Shown one piece after another: positions 36,089 to 45,170 of a stretch of DNA of 64,000 bases. The position numbers and the translations under genes were made by a program. Positions within the stretch are counted from its first letter, which is position 1, and every line of letters begins with the position of its first letter. A model generated the notes under the pieces. That model did not search any database and was not told where the DNA came from. It saw only the letters and a list, made by a program, of their open reading frames with translations. This DNA comes from Deltaproteobacteria bacterium (GTDB lineage: Bacteria > Desulfobacterota > Desulfarculia > Desulfarculales > Desulfarculaceae), in NCBI GenBank assembly GCA_020444165.1, contig JAHLLK010000009.1, positions 62,001 to 126,000 of the forward strand, read 5' to 3'.

Positions 36089-37861
36089 TTGGACCCCACC
36101 CTCAGCGTTGCCAAGCAGTTCGCCGCAGCCTTGCCCCTGGGCCTGACCCTGGTGGACGCCCAGGGAATCATCGTGGCCCTAAACCAGGCCGCTTGCCGGC
36201 TCCTGGGCCTGGTCAAGGAGGAAGCCGAGGGACGCCCCCACGAGCTGGTAGTGCCCGGCAGCCAAATGGCCCGGCTGCTGGCCAAGGCCGAGCCGCACCG
36301 CTACTACCTGCCCCTGCCCCACGGCTCCTTGTGGGCCTCCGCCGTGCCGCTGGTGGGCGGCGACGGGCGGCTGTGCGGAGTGGCCGAGTGCTACGAAGAC
36401 TGGGGCAAGCTGGAAGAGCTGTCCGCCGAGGTGGCCCGCCTGGCCGAGCAGAACCGGCTCCTGGACAGCATCTTGGACTCGTCCCATGAGTTCGTGGCTG
36501 CCGTGGACCTCCAGGGCTTCATCACCTACATGAGCGAACATACGGCCCTCCGCATGGGGGTGGACCGCCATGCCGTCCTGGGCCAGGCCATGGAAAAAGT
36601 GCGCAGCGATTGCCTGCTGCAAAGGGTGGTGCGCACCGGCGTGGGCCAGATGGGCGAGTTGTGGCGGGTCAATCGCACCGCGGTGCCGGTGATGGTGCTG
36701 CCCATCCTGGAAGATGGACGCATCGAAGGCGCCGTGGGCATGAGCGTGTTCCGCAATATGGAGGAGGCCCGGGGGTTCCTGAAGCGCCTCGATTGCGAGA
36801 CCTGCCGCGGCGGTGCCCCCGAGGGGCGCTCCCGGTGGGTGTTCGAGGACATCGTGGGGCAGAGCCCCTCCCTGGTGCGGGCCAAGGAGCTGGCCCAAAG
36901 GGCGGCCCAGGGCAACAGCACCGTGCTGTTGCAGGGGGAAAGCGGCTGCGGCAAGGAGCTGTTTGCCCACGCCATCCACTTTGCCAGCCAGCGCCGTCAG
37001 GGCCCCTTTGTGAGCATCAACTGCGCCTGCATCCCGGAGTCCCTCCTGGAAAGCGAGCTTTTCGGGTATGAGGACGGCGCCTTCACCGGCGCCCGGCGCG
37101 GAGGCCGGCTGGGCAAGTTCGAGCTGGCCCACGGCGGCACCATCTTCCTGGACGAGATCGGCGACATGAGCCATTTCATGGAGGCCAAGCTCCTCCGGGT
37201 GCTGCAGGAAGGCGAAATCCAGAAGCTGGGCTCCAAAGCGGCCAAGCAGGTGGACGTCCGGGTCATCGCCGCCACCAATGCCAATTTGCGCGCCAAGGTG
37301 GCGCGGGGCCAGTTCCGCCAGGATCTCTATTACCGCCTGGAAGGCATTTCCGTGTTGATTCCTCCCTTGCGCGAGCGCGGGGGGGACGTGGCGCTGTTGA
37401 TCGAGCACCTGTTGCCCCTGTTGGCCGCCAAGGCCGGCAAGCAGATCACCGGGGTGGACGCGCGGGTCGCTTCCCGCCTGGCCCACTACGCCTGGCCGGG
37501 CAACGTGCGGGAACTGGTCAACGTGCTGGACGCGGCGGTCTGCCTGGCCACCCGGCCCCTGATAACCTGGGAGGATATCCCGCCCCATTTCCGGGAGCGC
37601 ACCGAAGCCAGCCCGCAAGCAGCGGCCTCCCGCCCCGGCCCAGCCGCGGAGGGGGAGGCGGTCGCGTCCCTGTTCGCCGTGGAGGCTCTGGACGATTCCC
37701 CCAGCAAGCTGGAGGAGTTGGAGCGCTCGGCCATCGAGGAGGCGCTCCGCCGCACCAGCGGCAACAAGCGGCGGGCCGCCCTCTGGTTGGGCATGGCCCG
37801 CTCCACCTTTTACGAAAAGCTCAAGAAGTACGACATCCACTTCGCAAAGCGGTCTGGTTGA
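36089..37861 (+). CDS. Sigma-54-dependent transcriptional activator (PAS-PAS-AAA-Fis)
   Basis: The 590-residue protein starts at TTG 36089 (GGGAGAG 8 nt upstream). Two PAS-like sensor regions (about 8-105 and 125-235) precede the AAA domain (about 250-490) with Walker A GESGCGKE, the sigma-54 contact loop GAFTGA and Walker B GGTIFLDEIGDM; a Fis-type helix-turn-helix ends the protein (NKRRAALWLGMARSTFYEKL). It activates sigma-54 RNA polymerase after sensing an unknown signal. The consensus sigma-54 promoter before the ligase operon (31730) is its obvious candidate target; alicyclic or aromatic acids could be effectors (inference). Confidence 0.95.
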   Translation: MDPTLSVAKQFAAALPLGLTLVDAQGIIVALNQAACRLLGLVKEEAEGRPHELVVPGSQMARLLAKAEPHRYYLPLPHGSLWASAVPLVGGDGRLCGVAECYEDWGKLEELSAEVARLAEQNRLLDSILDSSHEFVAAVDLQGFITYMSEHTALRMGVDRHAVLGQAMEKVRSDCLLQRVVRTGVGQMGELWRVNRTAVPVMVLPILEDGRIEGAVGMSVFRNMEEARGFLKRLDCETCRGGAPEGRSRWVFEDIVGQSPSLVRAKELAQRAAQGNSTVLLQGESGCGKELFAHAIHFASQRRQGPFVSINCACIPESLLESELFGYEDGAFTGARRGGRLGKFELAHGGTIFLDEIGDMSHFMEAKLLRVLQEGEIQKLGSKAAKQVDVRVIAATNANLRAKVARGQFRQDLYYRLEGISVLIPPLRERGGDVALLIEHLLPLLAAKAGKQITGVDARVASRLAHYAWPGNVRELVNVLDAAVCLATRPLITWEDIPPHFRERTEASPQAAASRPGPAAEGEAVASLFAVEALDDSPSKLEELERSAIEEALRRTSGNKRRAALWLGMARSTFYEKLKKYDIHFAKRSG

Positions 37862-38260
37862 AAGGCCAGCGTCCCTGCCGGCCGCGGCCGAGCGCCCGAG
37901 CCGCGAGCCCCGGCTGCGCAGTGCGTCGGACAGGAAAATAGTCGGGAAGGGTGGCGTGATTTCCGCTGACCGGGGTCCTGGATTCCACCTGCCTTTGCAC
38001 GCCATAAAGGGCCGGGCGAGGCCAAGAGCCTCCCGCCCTCCCCCTCTCCGGCCTCGGGCCGCGGAGTGAAGCCGCCGGGGTTTGGCGGGAGAAAGTGGCA
38101 AGGAAGAATGGTTTGGAAAAGGTGAGAGAGCAAAGGACCAGCTAGCTTCCTGCCGCCGCTGGCTTCGGAAGGCCAGGCAAGCTCGCAAGCCTTCCGCTAC
38201 GCCGGCCGCCGCCGTACGCCGACCGGAACCGCGAGGACCGGCCCCGAAGACACCTGCCCA

Positions 38261-38480
38261 CCGCCAACCCGGCCCCGAGCGGATCGGGCCCTCCCATCCT
38301 TCAAAACCTCTTATTCTTTTTCCGGGCAGCCAGCCCCGCGCGCCTCCACGCGTATGGCCAGCGTCTTCCCCGTTCCCAACGCGCCCTCCGGAACCATCTG
38401 ATCGGACCGATAGCGCCAGCCCGCCGGCAACCCGGCCCCGCGCGAACCGGCACTCTTACCCTTCCAAACCTCTTATTCTT
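38261..38480 (+). repeat. Pair of about 60-bp imperfect direct repeats
   Basis: 38261-38318 and 38421-38480 both run from CCGCC..AACCCGGCCCCG to AAACCTCTTATTCTT with a variable middle. The copies are about 160 bp apart. No coding or structural role is evident. Confidence 0.5.
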
Positions 38481-38501
38481 CCTGCCGGGTGGCCCCCCGC
38501 A

Positions 38502-38541
38502 AAAATATACCGGCCGTTCCTTGCTTAAGGGAACGGCCGGT
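38502..38541 (-). terminator. Rho-independent-type terminator for iorAB
   Basis: Arms ACCGGCCGTTCC (38509-38520) and 38530-38541 pair perfectly around a 9-nt loop. Read on the minus strand the hairpin follows the iorB stop by about 50 bp and ends in TATATTTTTG, a T-rich tail. Confidence 0.75.
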
Positions 38542-38593
38542 CCGCGTCTTTCCTCCCACCACTACCCAGAGGAAAGCCATATTTCCCGCAGAA

Positions 38594-39187
38594 TCAGGCG
38601 GCCTTGGCGGCCTCGAAGCCCAAGTCGAAAGCTTTGATGTTGGCTTCCGCGAACTTGGCCTTGCTGCGCTCGGTGATGACCTGCTTCATGACCTTCAAGG
38701 GGATGGGCAGGTTGGCCGCCGCAAACAGGGCGCCCAGCATGACCATGTTCAGGGCCAGGGGGTTGCCCGCCTGCTCGGCCAAGGCCATACCATCGAACGC
38801 AACCACATTTTTCACTTTTTGTTTCAGAAATGCAACTGAATCCTGGGGGTCTGGGTAGGAGGTCTGGCCCACCGTGGCCGTGAACGGCGGCAGGGGCCGG
38901 ATATTGGTCACCACCAAGGTGTCGGCATTGGCCTTGGGCAAGAGCCGCAAGGCCTCCACGGGCTCGAAGCTGACCAGGATGTCCGCCTCGCCGTTGGCCA
39001 CCACCGGGCTGGTGGCCGGGCCCAAGATCACCGCTGACTCCACCACGCCGCCCCGCTGGGCCATGCCGTGGATCTCGCTGACCACCACCTGCTTGCCCGC
39101 GGCCAGGGCCGCGTGCCCCAGGAGGTTGCTGGCCAAGAGGTTGCCCTGACCGCCCACACCCACATTGACTATGCGCAAGGTATCCAT
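38594..39187 (-). CDS. iorB: Indolepyruvate:ferredoxin oxidoreductase beta subunit
   Basis: The 197-residue protein matches the gamma-type 2-oxoacid oxidoreductase domain of IorB (NVGVGGQGNLLASNLLGHAA, EIHGMAQRGGVVESAV). With IorA it oxidatively decarboxylates aryl pyruvates (indolepyruvate, phenylpyruvate) to aryl-acetyl-CoA and reduced ferredoxin. It lies 10 bp after iorA. Reduced ferredoxin so made could feed the Rnf complex encoded at 43.8-50.1 kb. Confidence 0.95.
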   Translation of the reverse strand: MDTLRIVNVGVGGQGNLLASNLLGHAALAAGKQVVVSEIHGMAQRGGVVESAVILGPATSPVVANGEADILVSFEPVEALRLLPKANADTLVVTNIRPLPPFTATVGQTSYPDPQDSVAFLKQKVKNVVAFDGMALAEQAGNPLALNMVMLGALFAAANLPIPLKVMKQVITERSKAKFAEANIKAFDLGFEAAKAA

Positions 39188-39197
39188 GGCCTCCTCC

Positions 39198-41099
39198 TCA
39201 GTCCTTTGCCGGCAGAATGGCGTTCTCGGGGCAGATTTGGGCGCAGAGCGCGCAGCCGGTGCACTGCTGGGCGTTGATCTGCGGCCGGTCGCCCTCCAGA
39301 TAGAAAGCGGGGCAAGCCACGGAGGTGATGCAGTCCCGGTGGTTCTGGCACTTGTCCGGGGACACGTGGAAAGCCCGCTTCTTCTTTGGTTGGAAGCGCC
39401 GGTGGTAGAGCATGCAGGGTTCCTGGGAGATCACCACGCTGACGCCCTGGAAGGCCAAGGCCTCTTGCACCGCCTCGATGGAAGAGCGGACCTTGAAGGG
39501 CTTGATGGTGGTCACGTGCTGCACGCCCAGGCCCCGGACCACCTGTTCCAGGTTCACCCGGGTGGTGGGGTCGCCCAGGGCCTCGCTGTCCACCCCGGGG
39601 TGGGGCTGCATGCCGGTCATGGCCGTGGTGCCGTTGTCCAGGATCACCAGGGTGAAGTTGTGGTTGTTGTGCACCGCGTTCACCAGGCCGGTGAGCCCGG
39701 AGTGGAAGAAGGTGCTGTCGCCGATGAAGCCCACCACCTTTTTGCCCGTGGCCCGGGAGATGCCCGCGGCGCTGGAGACCGAGGAGCCCATGCAGATGAG
39801 GAAGTCGGCCATACTGATGGGGGGCATGAGGCCCAGGGTGTAACAGCCGATGTCCGTGGGGAAAATGGCCCCGGAGTCGCCCACCGCCTGTTTCACCACG
39901 AAGTAGCTGGCCCGGTGGGGGCAGCCGGCGCAAAGGTTCGGCGGCCGGTTGGGCAGGCTGGGCCGGCCGGTCAGGTCCAGCTCCTGGGAATCCTTGTGGC
40001 GGAGCTTGAAGGTCTTGGCGATTACCTGGCGCACCAGGCGGGGGTTGTACTCAAAGGCCCGGCTGAGGTAGTCCGGCGGCCGCACGTCCACCGACACCTC
40101 GGGGGTCTTGTGGATCTCCTTGCCCACCACTTCCACGGTCAGGCCGTGCTCCTGCACCAGGGCGCGCACCGCCTGCTCCATGATGGGCTCCAGCTCCTCC
40201 ACGATGAGGACCTTGTCCACCGAATTCAGGAAGCGCACCAGCTTCTTTTCCGGCAAGGGATAGGTGAAGCCCAGCTTCAGGACCTTGATCAGGTTCTTGG
40301 CGTCCAGGTCGGCCACGGCGTCCAAAACGTAGTTGGTCGCGACCCCTGCGGTGATCACGCCCCATTTGCCTTTGCCGATGACCTTGTTCAGGGGCGATTT
40401 CTCGCTGACCTCCTGGGCCTTGTTGTAGATGTTCAAGAGCCGGAGATGCAGGTTGCGGCTCACCGCCGGTACGGTCACGTACTTCATGGGCGCCTTGACG
40501 AACTCGCCCTGGGTCTTGGGCTCGGGCAGGTCCGCGAACTCCACCGGCTGGCGGGCGTGGTTCACCCGGGTGGTGGTCCTGAGGAGCACCGGCGAGGCCA
40601 GCTCTTCGCTCAGGTCAAAGGCGTAACGCACCATGTCCCGGGCTTCCACCGGCCCGGCCGGCTCCAGCATGGGCAGGCCCGAAAGGCGGGCGTAGAAGCG
40701 GTTGTCCTGCTCGTTCTGGCTGGAGAACAGGGAGGGGTCGTCGGCGGTGAGAATCACCATGCCCCCGTTGATCCCCACGTAGGCCAGGGTCATCAGGGGG
40801 TCGGCCGCCACGTTGAGGCCCACATGCTTCATGGTACAGAGGGTCCGGAGCCCCGATACCGCCGCGCCGGCCGCGCACTCCAAGGCCACCTTCTCATTGG
40901 TGGAGTACTCGAAGTAGAATTTGGCCTCCCCGGGGTTGTTTTTCCGCAGGCGGTAAAGGGTGTCCGGCACCTCGGATGAGGGCGTGCCCGGATAGCAGGT
41001 GGCGAAGGCCATGCCCGCTTCCAAAGCTCCCCGCACAATGGCCTCGTTGCCCAGCAGCAAATGGCGCTGGCCACCGGCGGAACTCAACAATGGATCCAT
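39198..41099 (-). CDS. iorA: Indolepyruvate:ferredoxin oxidoreductase alpha subunit
   Basis: From ATG 41099 (GGGAGA upstream) the protein has 633 residues. It has the pyrimidine/CoA region at the N-terminus (LLLGNEAIVRGALEAGMAFATCYPGTPSSE), the ThDP-binding region (CAGCPHRASYFVVKQAV, GDSTFFHSGLTGLVNAVHNN) and a C-terminal ferredoxin domain (CQNHRDCITSVACP and CTGCALCAQICPENAI) for 4Fe-4S clusters. It forms the catalytic subunit with IorB for peptide-derived aryl pyruvates, typical of strict anaerobes. Confidence 0.97.
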   Translation of the reverse strand: MDPLLSSAGGQRHLLLGNEAIVRGALEAGMAFATCYPGTPSSEVPDTLYRLRKNNPGEAKFYFEYSTNEKVALECAAGAAVSGLRTLCTMKHVGLNVAADPLMTLAYVGINGGMVILTADDPSLFSSQNEQDNRFYARLSGLPMLEPAGPVEARDMVRYAFDLSEELASPVLLRTTTRVNHARQPVEFADLPEPKTQGEFVKAPMKYVTVPAVSRNLHLRLLNIYNKAQEVSEKSPLNKVIGKGKWGVITAGVATNYVLDAVADLDAKNLIKVLKLGFTYPLPEKKLVRFLNSVDKVLIVEELEPIMEQAVRALVQEHGLTVEVVGKEIHKTPEVSVDVRPPDYLSRAFEYNPRLVRQVIAKTFKLRHKDSQELDLTGRPSLPNRPPNLCAGCPHRASYFVVKQAVGDSGAIFPTDIGCYTLGLMPPISMADFLICMGSSVSSAAGISRATGKKVVGFIGDSTFFHSGLTGLVNAVHNNHNFTLVILDNGTTAMTGMQPHPGVDSEALGDPTTRVNLEQVVRGLGVQHVTTIKPFKVRSSIEAVQEALAFQGVSVVISQEPCMLYHRRFQPKKKRAFHVSPDKCQNHRDCITSVACPAFYLEGDRPQINAQQCTGCALCAQICPENAILPAKD

Positions 41100-41253
41100 T
41101 TCAATTCTCCCGCCATGGTTTTGGGTCGCAACCACCAGCCTGGCGGCTGGTAGTTATATATTAGCTATAAAATAACTATGATGAATTTAGGCGGTAAACC
41201 GGGGCCCTGTCAAGGGAAAAGCCGGGCGTTCAGGCTGTTGACAAACAGCTTGA

Positions 41254-41373
41254 GGCGGGCCCTGGAGGCCCCGCCGATTCACGGCAATCTGTTAAAATCG
41301 CCGTAAATCATGCTCTTTGGCAAAACCATGGTTTTGCCAAGGAGCCGCTGACCAAGGCCAGGACGGCCCTTTG
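41254..41373 (-). repeat. Modular four-hairpin repeat, copy R4
   Basis: Read on the minus strand: hairpin 1 around GGCCGTCC (41373-41352), hairpin 2 as a perfect 24-nt palindrome with TTGGCAAAACC arms (41340-41317), hairpin 3 with GATTTACGGC/GATTCACGGC arms (41309-41300 and 41285-41276) and hairpin 4 GGCGGGGCC/GGCCCGCC (41275-41254). It has no nested module. Confidence 0.8.
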
Positions 41374-41393
41374 CAGCAACATGGGGGTGCCCA

Positions 41394-41437
41394 TTGTGCA
41401 ACGCCCCGTTGACAGGGAGACCCGCCTGGTGTTACCA
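41394..41437 (+). promoter_or_regulatory. Promoter-like site of the GNAT gene with TTGTGCAA box
   Basis: TTGTGCAA (41394-41401) precedes TTGACA (41409-41414) and TTACCA (41432-41437), spacing 17 bp. The TTGTGCAA-TTGACAGG arrangement recurs at 42088-42108. Confidence 0.4.
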
Positions 41438-41469
41438 AGGATTCCGCCTACCCAGGAAGGAGGTCCGCC

Positions 41470-42048
41470 GTGAGCATAAGCGTTCCCGAAACCTTGAGCC
41501 TCAACGATGGCCGGGAAGTGGGCCTGGCTTGGCTGGGTCCCCAGGACGCGGCGCCTTTTGCCGAGCTGGCCTGTGGCCTGGACGCCGACGAGCTGAACCA
41601 GCAGGACCTGAACCTGGAGGACCAGGAGGCGGTGTGCGCCTGGCTGGCCGAGATCGGCCGCACCTGTTTTCATGTGCTGGCCGCCCGGGACCCCGGCCAG
41701 GGCGATGCCCTCATCGGCTACGCCTTTTTGAAACGGGGCCGGTACTCGGCCGCCCACCGGGCCATGGTGGCCAGTCTCCTGCACCCCTCCTTCCGCAACC
41801 TTGGTTTGGGCAGCGGGCTTCTCCGGGAGGTTGCCCACTTGGGCGAAGACCTGGGTCTGATGTTTTTGGAGGCGGAAATACCGGCCAGCCGAAGGGACTT
41901 GGTGGCCTCTTACAAACGCCTGGGATTTGAGCTGAAAGCCATCTTGGAGGACTACCGGGTGGACCGTCAGGGGAGGCCCTACGACGTCATAATATTGATG
42001 AAACGGCTCTATCACCAGGTAACCCAAGAATTTCTATACCGTTACTAG
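41470..42048 (+). CDS. GNAT-family N-acetyltransferase
   Basis: The 192-residue protein starts at GTG 41470 after GAAGGAGG. The acetyl-CoA-binding region HPSFRNLGLGSGLLREVAHLGEDLGLMF and VASYKRLGFELKAILEDYRV match the GNAT fold. Substrate unknown. It has its own promoter-like site and is followed by the response-regulator pair. Confidence 0.85.
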   Translation: MSISVPETLSLNDGREVGLAWLGPQDAAPFAELACGLDADELNQQDLNLEDQEAVCAWLAEIGRTCFHVLAARDPGQGDALIGYAFLKRGRYSAAHRAMVASLLHPSFRNLGLGSGLLREVAHLGEDLGLMFLEAEIPASRRDLVASYKRLGFELKAILEDYRVDRQGRPYDVIILMKRLYHQVTQEFLYRY

Positions 42049-42087
42049 CGGGTCGCCAGGTTGTGCATTATATTTGCAGCCGTTCCG

Positions 42088-42129
42088 TTGTGCAATCACG
42101 TTGACAGGACCGGGGCTGTGGTTTATGGT
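42088..42129 (+). promoter_or_regulatory. Sigma-70-type promoter of the response regulator gene
   Basis: TTGACA (42101-42106) and TATGGT (42124-42129) are 17 bp apart, with TTGTGCAA at 42088-42095. The -35 reads TTGACAGGACCGG, shared with the LOG-gene promoter. Confidence 0.65.
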
Positions 42130-42175
42130 GCACAGCATCTTGTGAAGGTCATAACTTAAGAGGTCAGGCAGGACC

Positions 42176-42568
42176 ATGGCAAAAATTATAATTATCGACG
42201 ATGATCCCGATTTCACCCTGGCTACCAAGGCGATTCTGGAAGCCGCTGGCTACCAGGTGAGCACCGCTGGCGACGGCAAAGCCGGCCTGGAGGCCGTCAA
42301 GGCCCAGGACCCGGATCTGATCATCTTGGACATTATGATGGACTCCATTTTCGAGGGTTACTCGGTCACCACCACGCTGCGGGGCACCCCGGAATATATG
42401 GACTACCGGGACATTCCCATTCTCATGTGCTCCGGCGTCAAGAAAATGACCGGCGAACGTTTCGAGCTTCCCCCGGAGGCCAAGCTCGCCGAAGCTGACG
42501 ACTATCTGGACAAGCCGTTCACCTCCAGCGTGCTGCTGGAGAAGGTCGCAAAGCTGCTCAAGGGTTGA
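42176..42568 (+). CDS. Single-domain response regulator
   Basis: The 130-residue protein is a CheY-like receiver: IIIIDDDPDFTLATKAILEA (acidic pocket), phospho-acceptor Asp in PDLIILDIMMDS, and Lys in YLDKPFT. No output domain. It is 10 bp before a receiver-kinase hybrid gene and presumably exchanges phosphate with it or another kinase. Confidence 0.93.
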   Translation: MAKIIIIDDDPDFTLATKAILEAAGYQVSTAGDGKAGLEAVKAQDPDLIILDIMMDSIFEGYSVTTTLRGTPEYMDYRDIPILMCSGVKKMTGERFELPPEAKLAEADDYLDKPFTSSVLLEKVAKLLKG

Positions 42569-42578
42569 GTCGGACCCC

Positions 42579-43676
42579 ATGGTCCTCAGAACTCAACCCC
42601 ATATCCTGGTCATCGATGATGATGACGTGGCCCGCGAATCGGCGGAGGTGCTCCTGACCCGGTGGGGATACCGGGTGAGCCTGGCCGACCGCGGCGAAAT
42701 GGGCTTGGAGGCCCTCAAGGCGGACAAGCCGGACCTGATCCTGGTCGATCTGCAGATGCCGGGCATCAGCGGCCTCGAGGTGCTGCACCAAGTGCAGGAG
42801 ATCGACCCCACCATCGTGTGCGTGATGGTCACGGGCTATGCCACGCTGCAGTCGGCCGTGGCCGCCATCAAGCAGGGGGCCTACAACTTCCTGCCCAAGC
42901 CCTTCAGCCCGGATGAGCTCAGGCTGGTGGTGGAGCGGGGCCTGGAGCGGCGCTTCCTGGCCCTGGAGACCAAGGCGCTCAAGGATGAGAAGGACCGCAT
43001 GGAGGCCAACTTCGTGACCATGGTCTCCCATCAGATGCGCTCCCCCATCACCGCGGTGCGCCAGTTGTTGGAGGTGGCCGTCACCGAGGCCCTGGGGCCC
43101 TTGGGCGATAACTATAAAGATATAGTCAGCCGGGCGGTCACCCGGCTGGACGACCATCTGGCCAGCCTCAACGCTTGGCTGAACATGAGCCAGATCGCCG
43201 AGGACGGCATCAGCCAGCGAAAAGCCAAGGTGGATTTGGTCGAACTTTTGACCACCCTGGCCGACCGGGTGTCCCTGGAGGTGGAAACCGCCGGGCAGAA
43301 GCTTCAAATGGCGGAGATTCCCCCGGGGGTGAGCCTGGAGGTGGATCAGGAAAACCTGCTGGAAGCCTTGTACAACATCGCCAGCAATGCGGTGAAGTAC
43401 AACCGGGAAGGTGGCGCGATCACCATCAAGGCCCTGGCGGCTCCCCACCAGGTGGACATCAGCATCAGCGATGAAGGGCCGGGCATCCCCACCGCGGAGC
43501 AGCCCTTTATCTTTGACGATTTCTTCCGTTCCAAGAGTCCGGAACTGAAGAAGAAGCCGGGCACCGGCCTGGGACTTTCCATCACCAGGCGGATCGTCAA
43601 GGCTCATCAAGGTGAAATCAGCCTCAGCTCCCGGGAGGGAGAGGGAACCACCTTCACGGTGTCCCTGCCCCGCTGA
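42579..43676 (+). CDS. Receiver-histidine kinase hybrid
   Basis: The 365-residue soluble protein has an N-terminal receiver domain (about 8-125; HILVIDDDDVARESAEVLL, LILVDLQMPG, FLPKPFS) followed by a HisKA segment with VSHQMRSPITAVRQLL (phospho-His) and a HATPase domain (NIASNAVKYNREGG, DEGPGIP, GTGLGLSITRRIV). The receiver-first order suggests that its kinase activity is set by upstream phosphorylation. It directly precedes the rnf operon, separated by about 130 bp. Targets are unknown. Confidence 0.93.
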   Translation: MVLRTQPHILVIDDDDVARESAEVLLTRWGYRVSLADRGEMGLEALKADKPDLILVDLQMPGISGLEVLHQVQEIDPTIVCVMVTGYATLQSAVAAIKQGAYNFLPKPFSPDELRLVVERGLERRFLALETKALKDEKDRMEANFVTMVSHQMRSPITAVRQLLEVAVTEALGPLGDNYKDIVSRAVTRLDDHLASLNAWLNMSQIAEDGISQRKAKVDLVELLTTLADRVSLEVETAGQKLQMAEIPPGVSLEVDQENLLEALYNIASNAVKYNREGGAITIKALAAPHQVDISISDEGPGIPTAEQPFIFDDFFRSKSPELKKKPGTGLGLSITRRIVKAHQGEISLSSREGEGTTFTVSLPR

Positions 43677-43805
43677 GCCCCAGGCCGGCGCGCCGCCTTT
43701 GGGGTGTTGGCTGGAGCCAGGTACGGCCTAATGTGAATGAGGTCCGGTTTCCGGCCGGACGGAAATGCTAAAGTGAGCGTCCTTGCTCGTACGGAGTGAT
43801 CCCCA

Positions 43806-45170
43806 ATGAACATGGCAAAGTGGTTGAAAGGCATCCGCTTGGCCCGCCCACCGGCAGCTGCGGCCCCGCCGGCGGAGCTGCCCGCCCCGGAACGGGTGTA
43901 CCTGCCTCTCCGGCAGCATCCCGGTGCCCCGGCGAAACCCCAGGTCCAACCCGGCGACACCGTCGCCATGGGTCAGATCGTGGGCTCGTCGGAGGAGTTC
44001 GAGGCGGCCAACGTGCTCTCCTCGGTGAGCGGTAAAGTCGAAGCCGTTACCCAAGGCTTCGACTTGGAAGGCAAACCCGTGCTCACCGTGGTGGTGGCCA
44101 ACGACGGAAAAGACACTTGGTGGCAGGATGAGGAAGAGGTCCCCATGCTGGCCGACGCCGGCGCGGTGGCCGGAACCCGACCCAGCCGCCTCTTGAAGCG
44201 GCTGCGCCAGGTGGGTTTGGTGCGGGCTGCGGCCCAGGGCCTGCCCCTACACGTCGAGCTTTCACCTCCCATGGCGCCGCGCTCCTACCTGTTCATGACC
44301 GGCATCCCCATGGTACGGGCCATCGACACCCTGATCATCAAGGCCGTGGACGCCGACCCGCCGGTGGCTCCCAACCTGGCCGCCTTGTCCCTGGCCAACC
44401 AGGAGCTGGCCGTGGGCGTGGCCGCCCTGGCCCGCATCGCCGGCACCCAGCGGGTGGTCCTGGCCGTGCCGGCCGGGGTGGAGTTGGGCGAGCTGCCGGC
44501 CACGGCCAAGGCCCGGGAGTGGGAGGTCGTCCCGATCAGCCAGACCCACTACCCCTTCGCGGCGGACAACCCCCTGATCGAGGCCATCACCGGCCGGGTG
44601 GTCCCCACGCCTTACGGCGAGCCGCGGGACGTGGGCGTGCTCTTGGAGCCTCTCCTCACCGCGCTGGACGTGGGCCGCATCCTCTTGAGCGGCAAGCCGG
44701 TGGTGGACCGTCTGTTCAGCGTGGCCGGCGACGTGGCCCATCCCCAGACCTTCCGGGCCCGCCTGGGCACCCCGGTCTCCGAGGTGCTGAAGGCGGCCGG
44801 CGGCCCCCAGGGCGAGATGGGCAAGGTGATCCTGGGCGGCCCCATGATGGGCCTGGCCCACTTTGACCTGAATTCGCCGGTGACCAAGCTGACCGACGGC
44901 ATGTATGTGCAGGCCAAGAGCAAGATCAAACAGTTTGCCGACCACCCCTGCATCCACTGCGGGGCGTGCGTGCAGGCCTGCCCGGTCAACCTGATCCCGG
45001 CCGAATTGGGCAAACTCTGCGAATACGGGCATTACGAGGAAGCCGCGGATAAGGACCTCATGCACTGCGTGGAGTGCGGCTGCTGCGCCTACGTCTGCCC
45101 GGCCAAACGGCCCATGGTCCATTTCTTGCGCCTGGGCAAGACCGAGGTTCTGGCCAGGAGGATGGAATAA
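43806..45170 (+). CDS. rnfC: Rnf complex subunit C
   Basis: The 454-residue protein has the RnfC-type N-terminal barrel-sandwich region, an NADH/FMN-binding Rossmann part and C-terminal 2x4Fe-4S motifs (HCGACVQACP and CVECGCCAYVCP). RnfC is the peripheral NADH-interacting subunit of the ferredoxin:NAD+ oxidoreductase that pumps Na+ or H+. It opens the operon rnfCDGEAB-apbE. Stop and rnfD start overlap (TAATG). Confidence 0.95.
   Translation: MNMAKWLKGIRLARPPAAAAPPAELPAPERVYLPLRQHPGAPAKPQVQPGDTVAMGQIVGSSEEFEAANVLSSVSGKVEAVTQGFDLEGKPVLTVVVANDGKDTWWQDEEEVPMLADAGAVAGTRPSRLLKRLRQVGLVRAAAQGLPLHVELSPPMAPRSYLFMTGIPMVRAIDTLIIKAVDADPPVAPNLAALSLANQELAVGVAALARIAGTQRVVLAVPAGVELGELPATAKAREWEVVPISQTHYPFAADNPLIEAITGRVVPTPYGEPRDVGVLLEPLLTALDVGRILLSGKPVVDRLFSVAGDVAHPQTFRARLGTPVSEVLKAAGGPQGEMGKVILGGPMMGLAHFDLNSPVTKLTDGMYVQAKSKIKQFADHPCIHCGACVQACPVNLIPAELGKLCEYGHYEEAADKDLMHCVECGCCAYVCPAKRPMVHFLRLGKTEVLARRME

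Larger units (their letters stand above)
37862..38593. other. Gene-free region between convergent units, with direct repeats
   Basis: The 732 bp between the activator (plus) and iorB (minus) carry no convincing gene. Two related segments (38261-38318 and 38421-38480) share AACCCGGCCCCG and AAACCTCTTATTCTT about 160 bp apart, and a strong hairpin at 38509-38541 serves iorBA. A related CCAAACCTCTTTTTCTT occurs at about 31264. Confidence 0.65.
41100..41469. other. Divergent intergenic region iorA/GNAT with repeat R4
   Basis: The 370 bp include a TTGACAGGGCCCC box on the minus strand (41214-41209), whose possible -10 is poorly spaced, then repeat R4 (41254-41373) and a plus-strand promoter-like pair (41409-41437). 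No gene is present. Confidence 0.7.

Noticed and set aside
36179..38188. 669-codon open frame on the minus strand
   Set aside because: Antisense shadow of the sigma-54 activator; no domain-like sequence.
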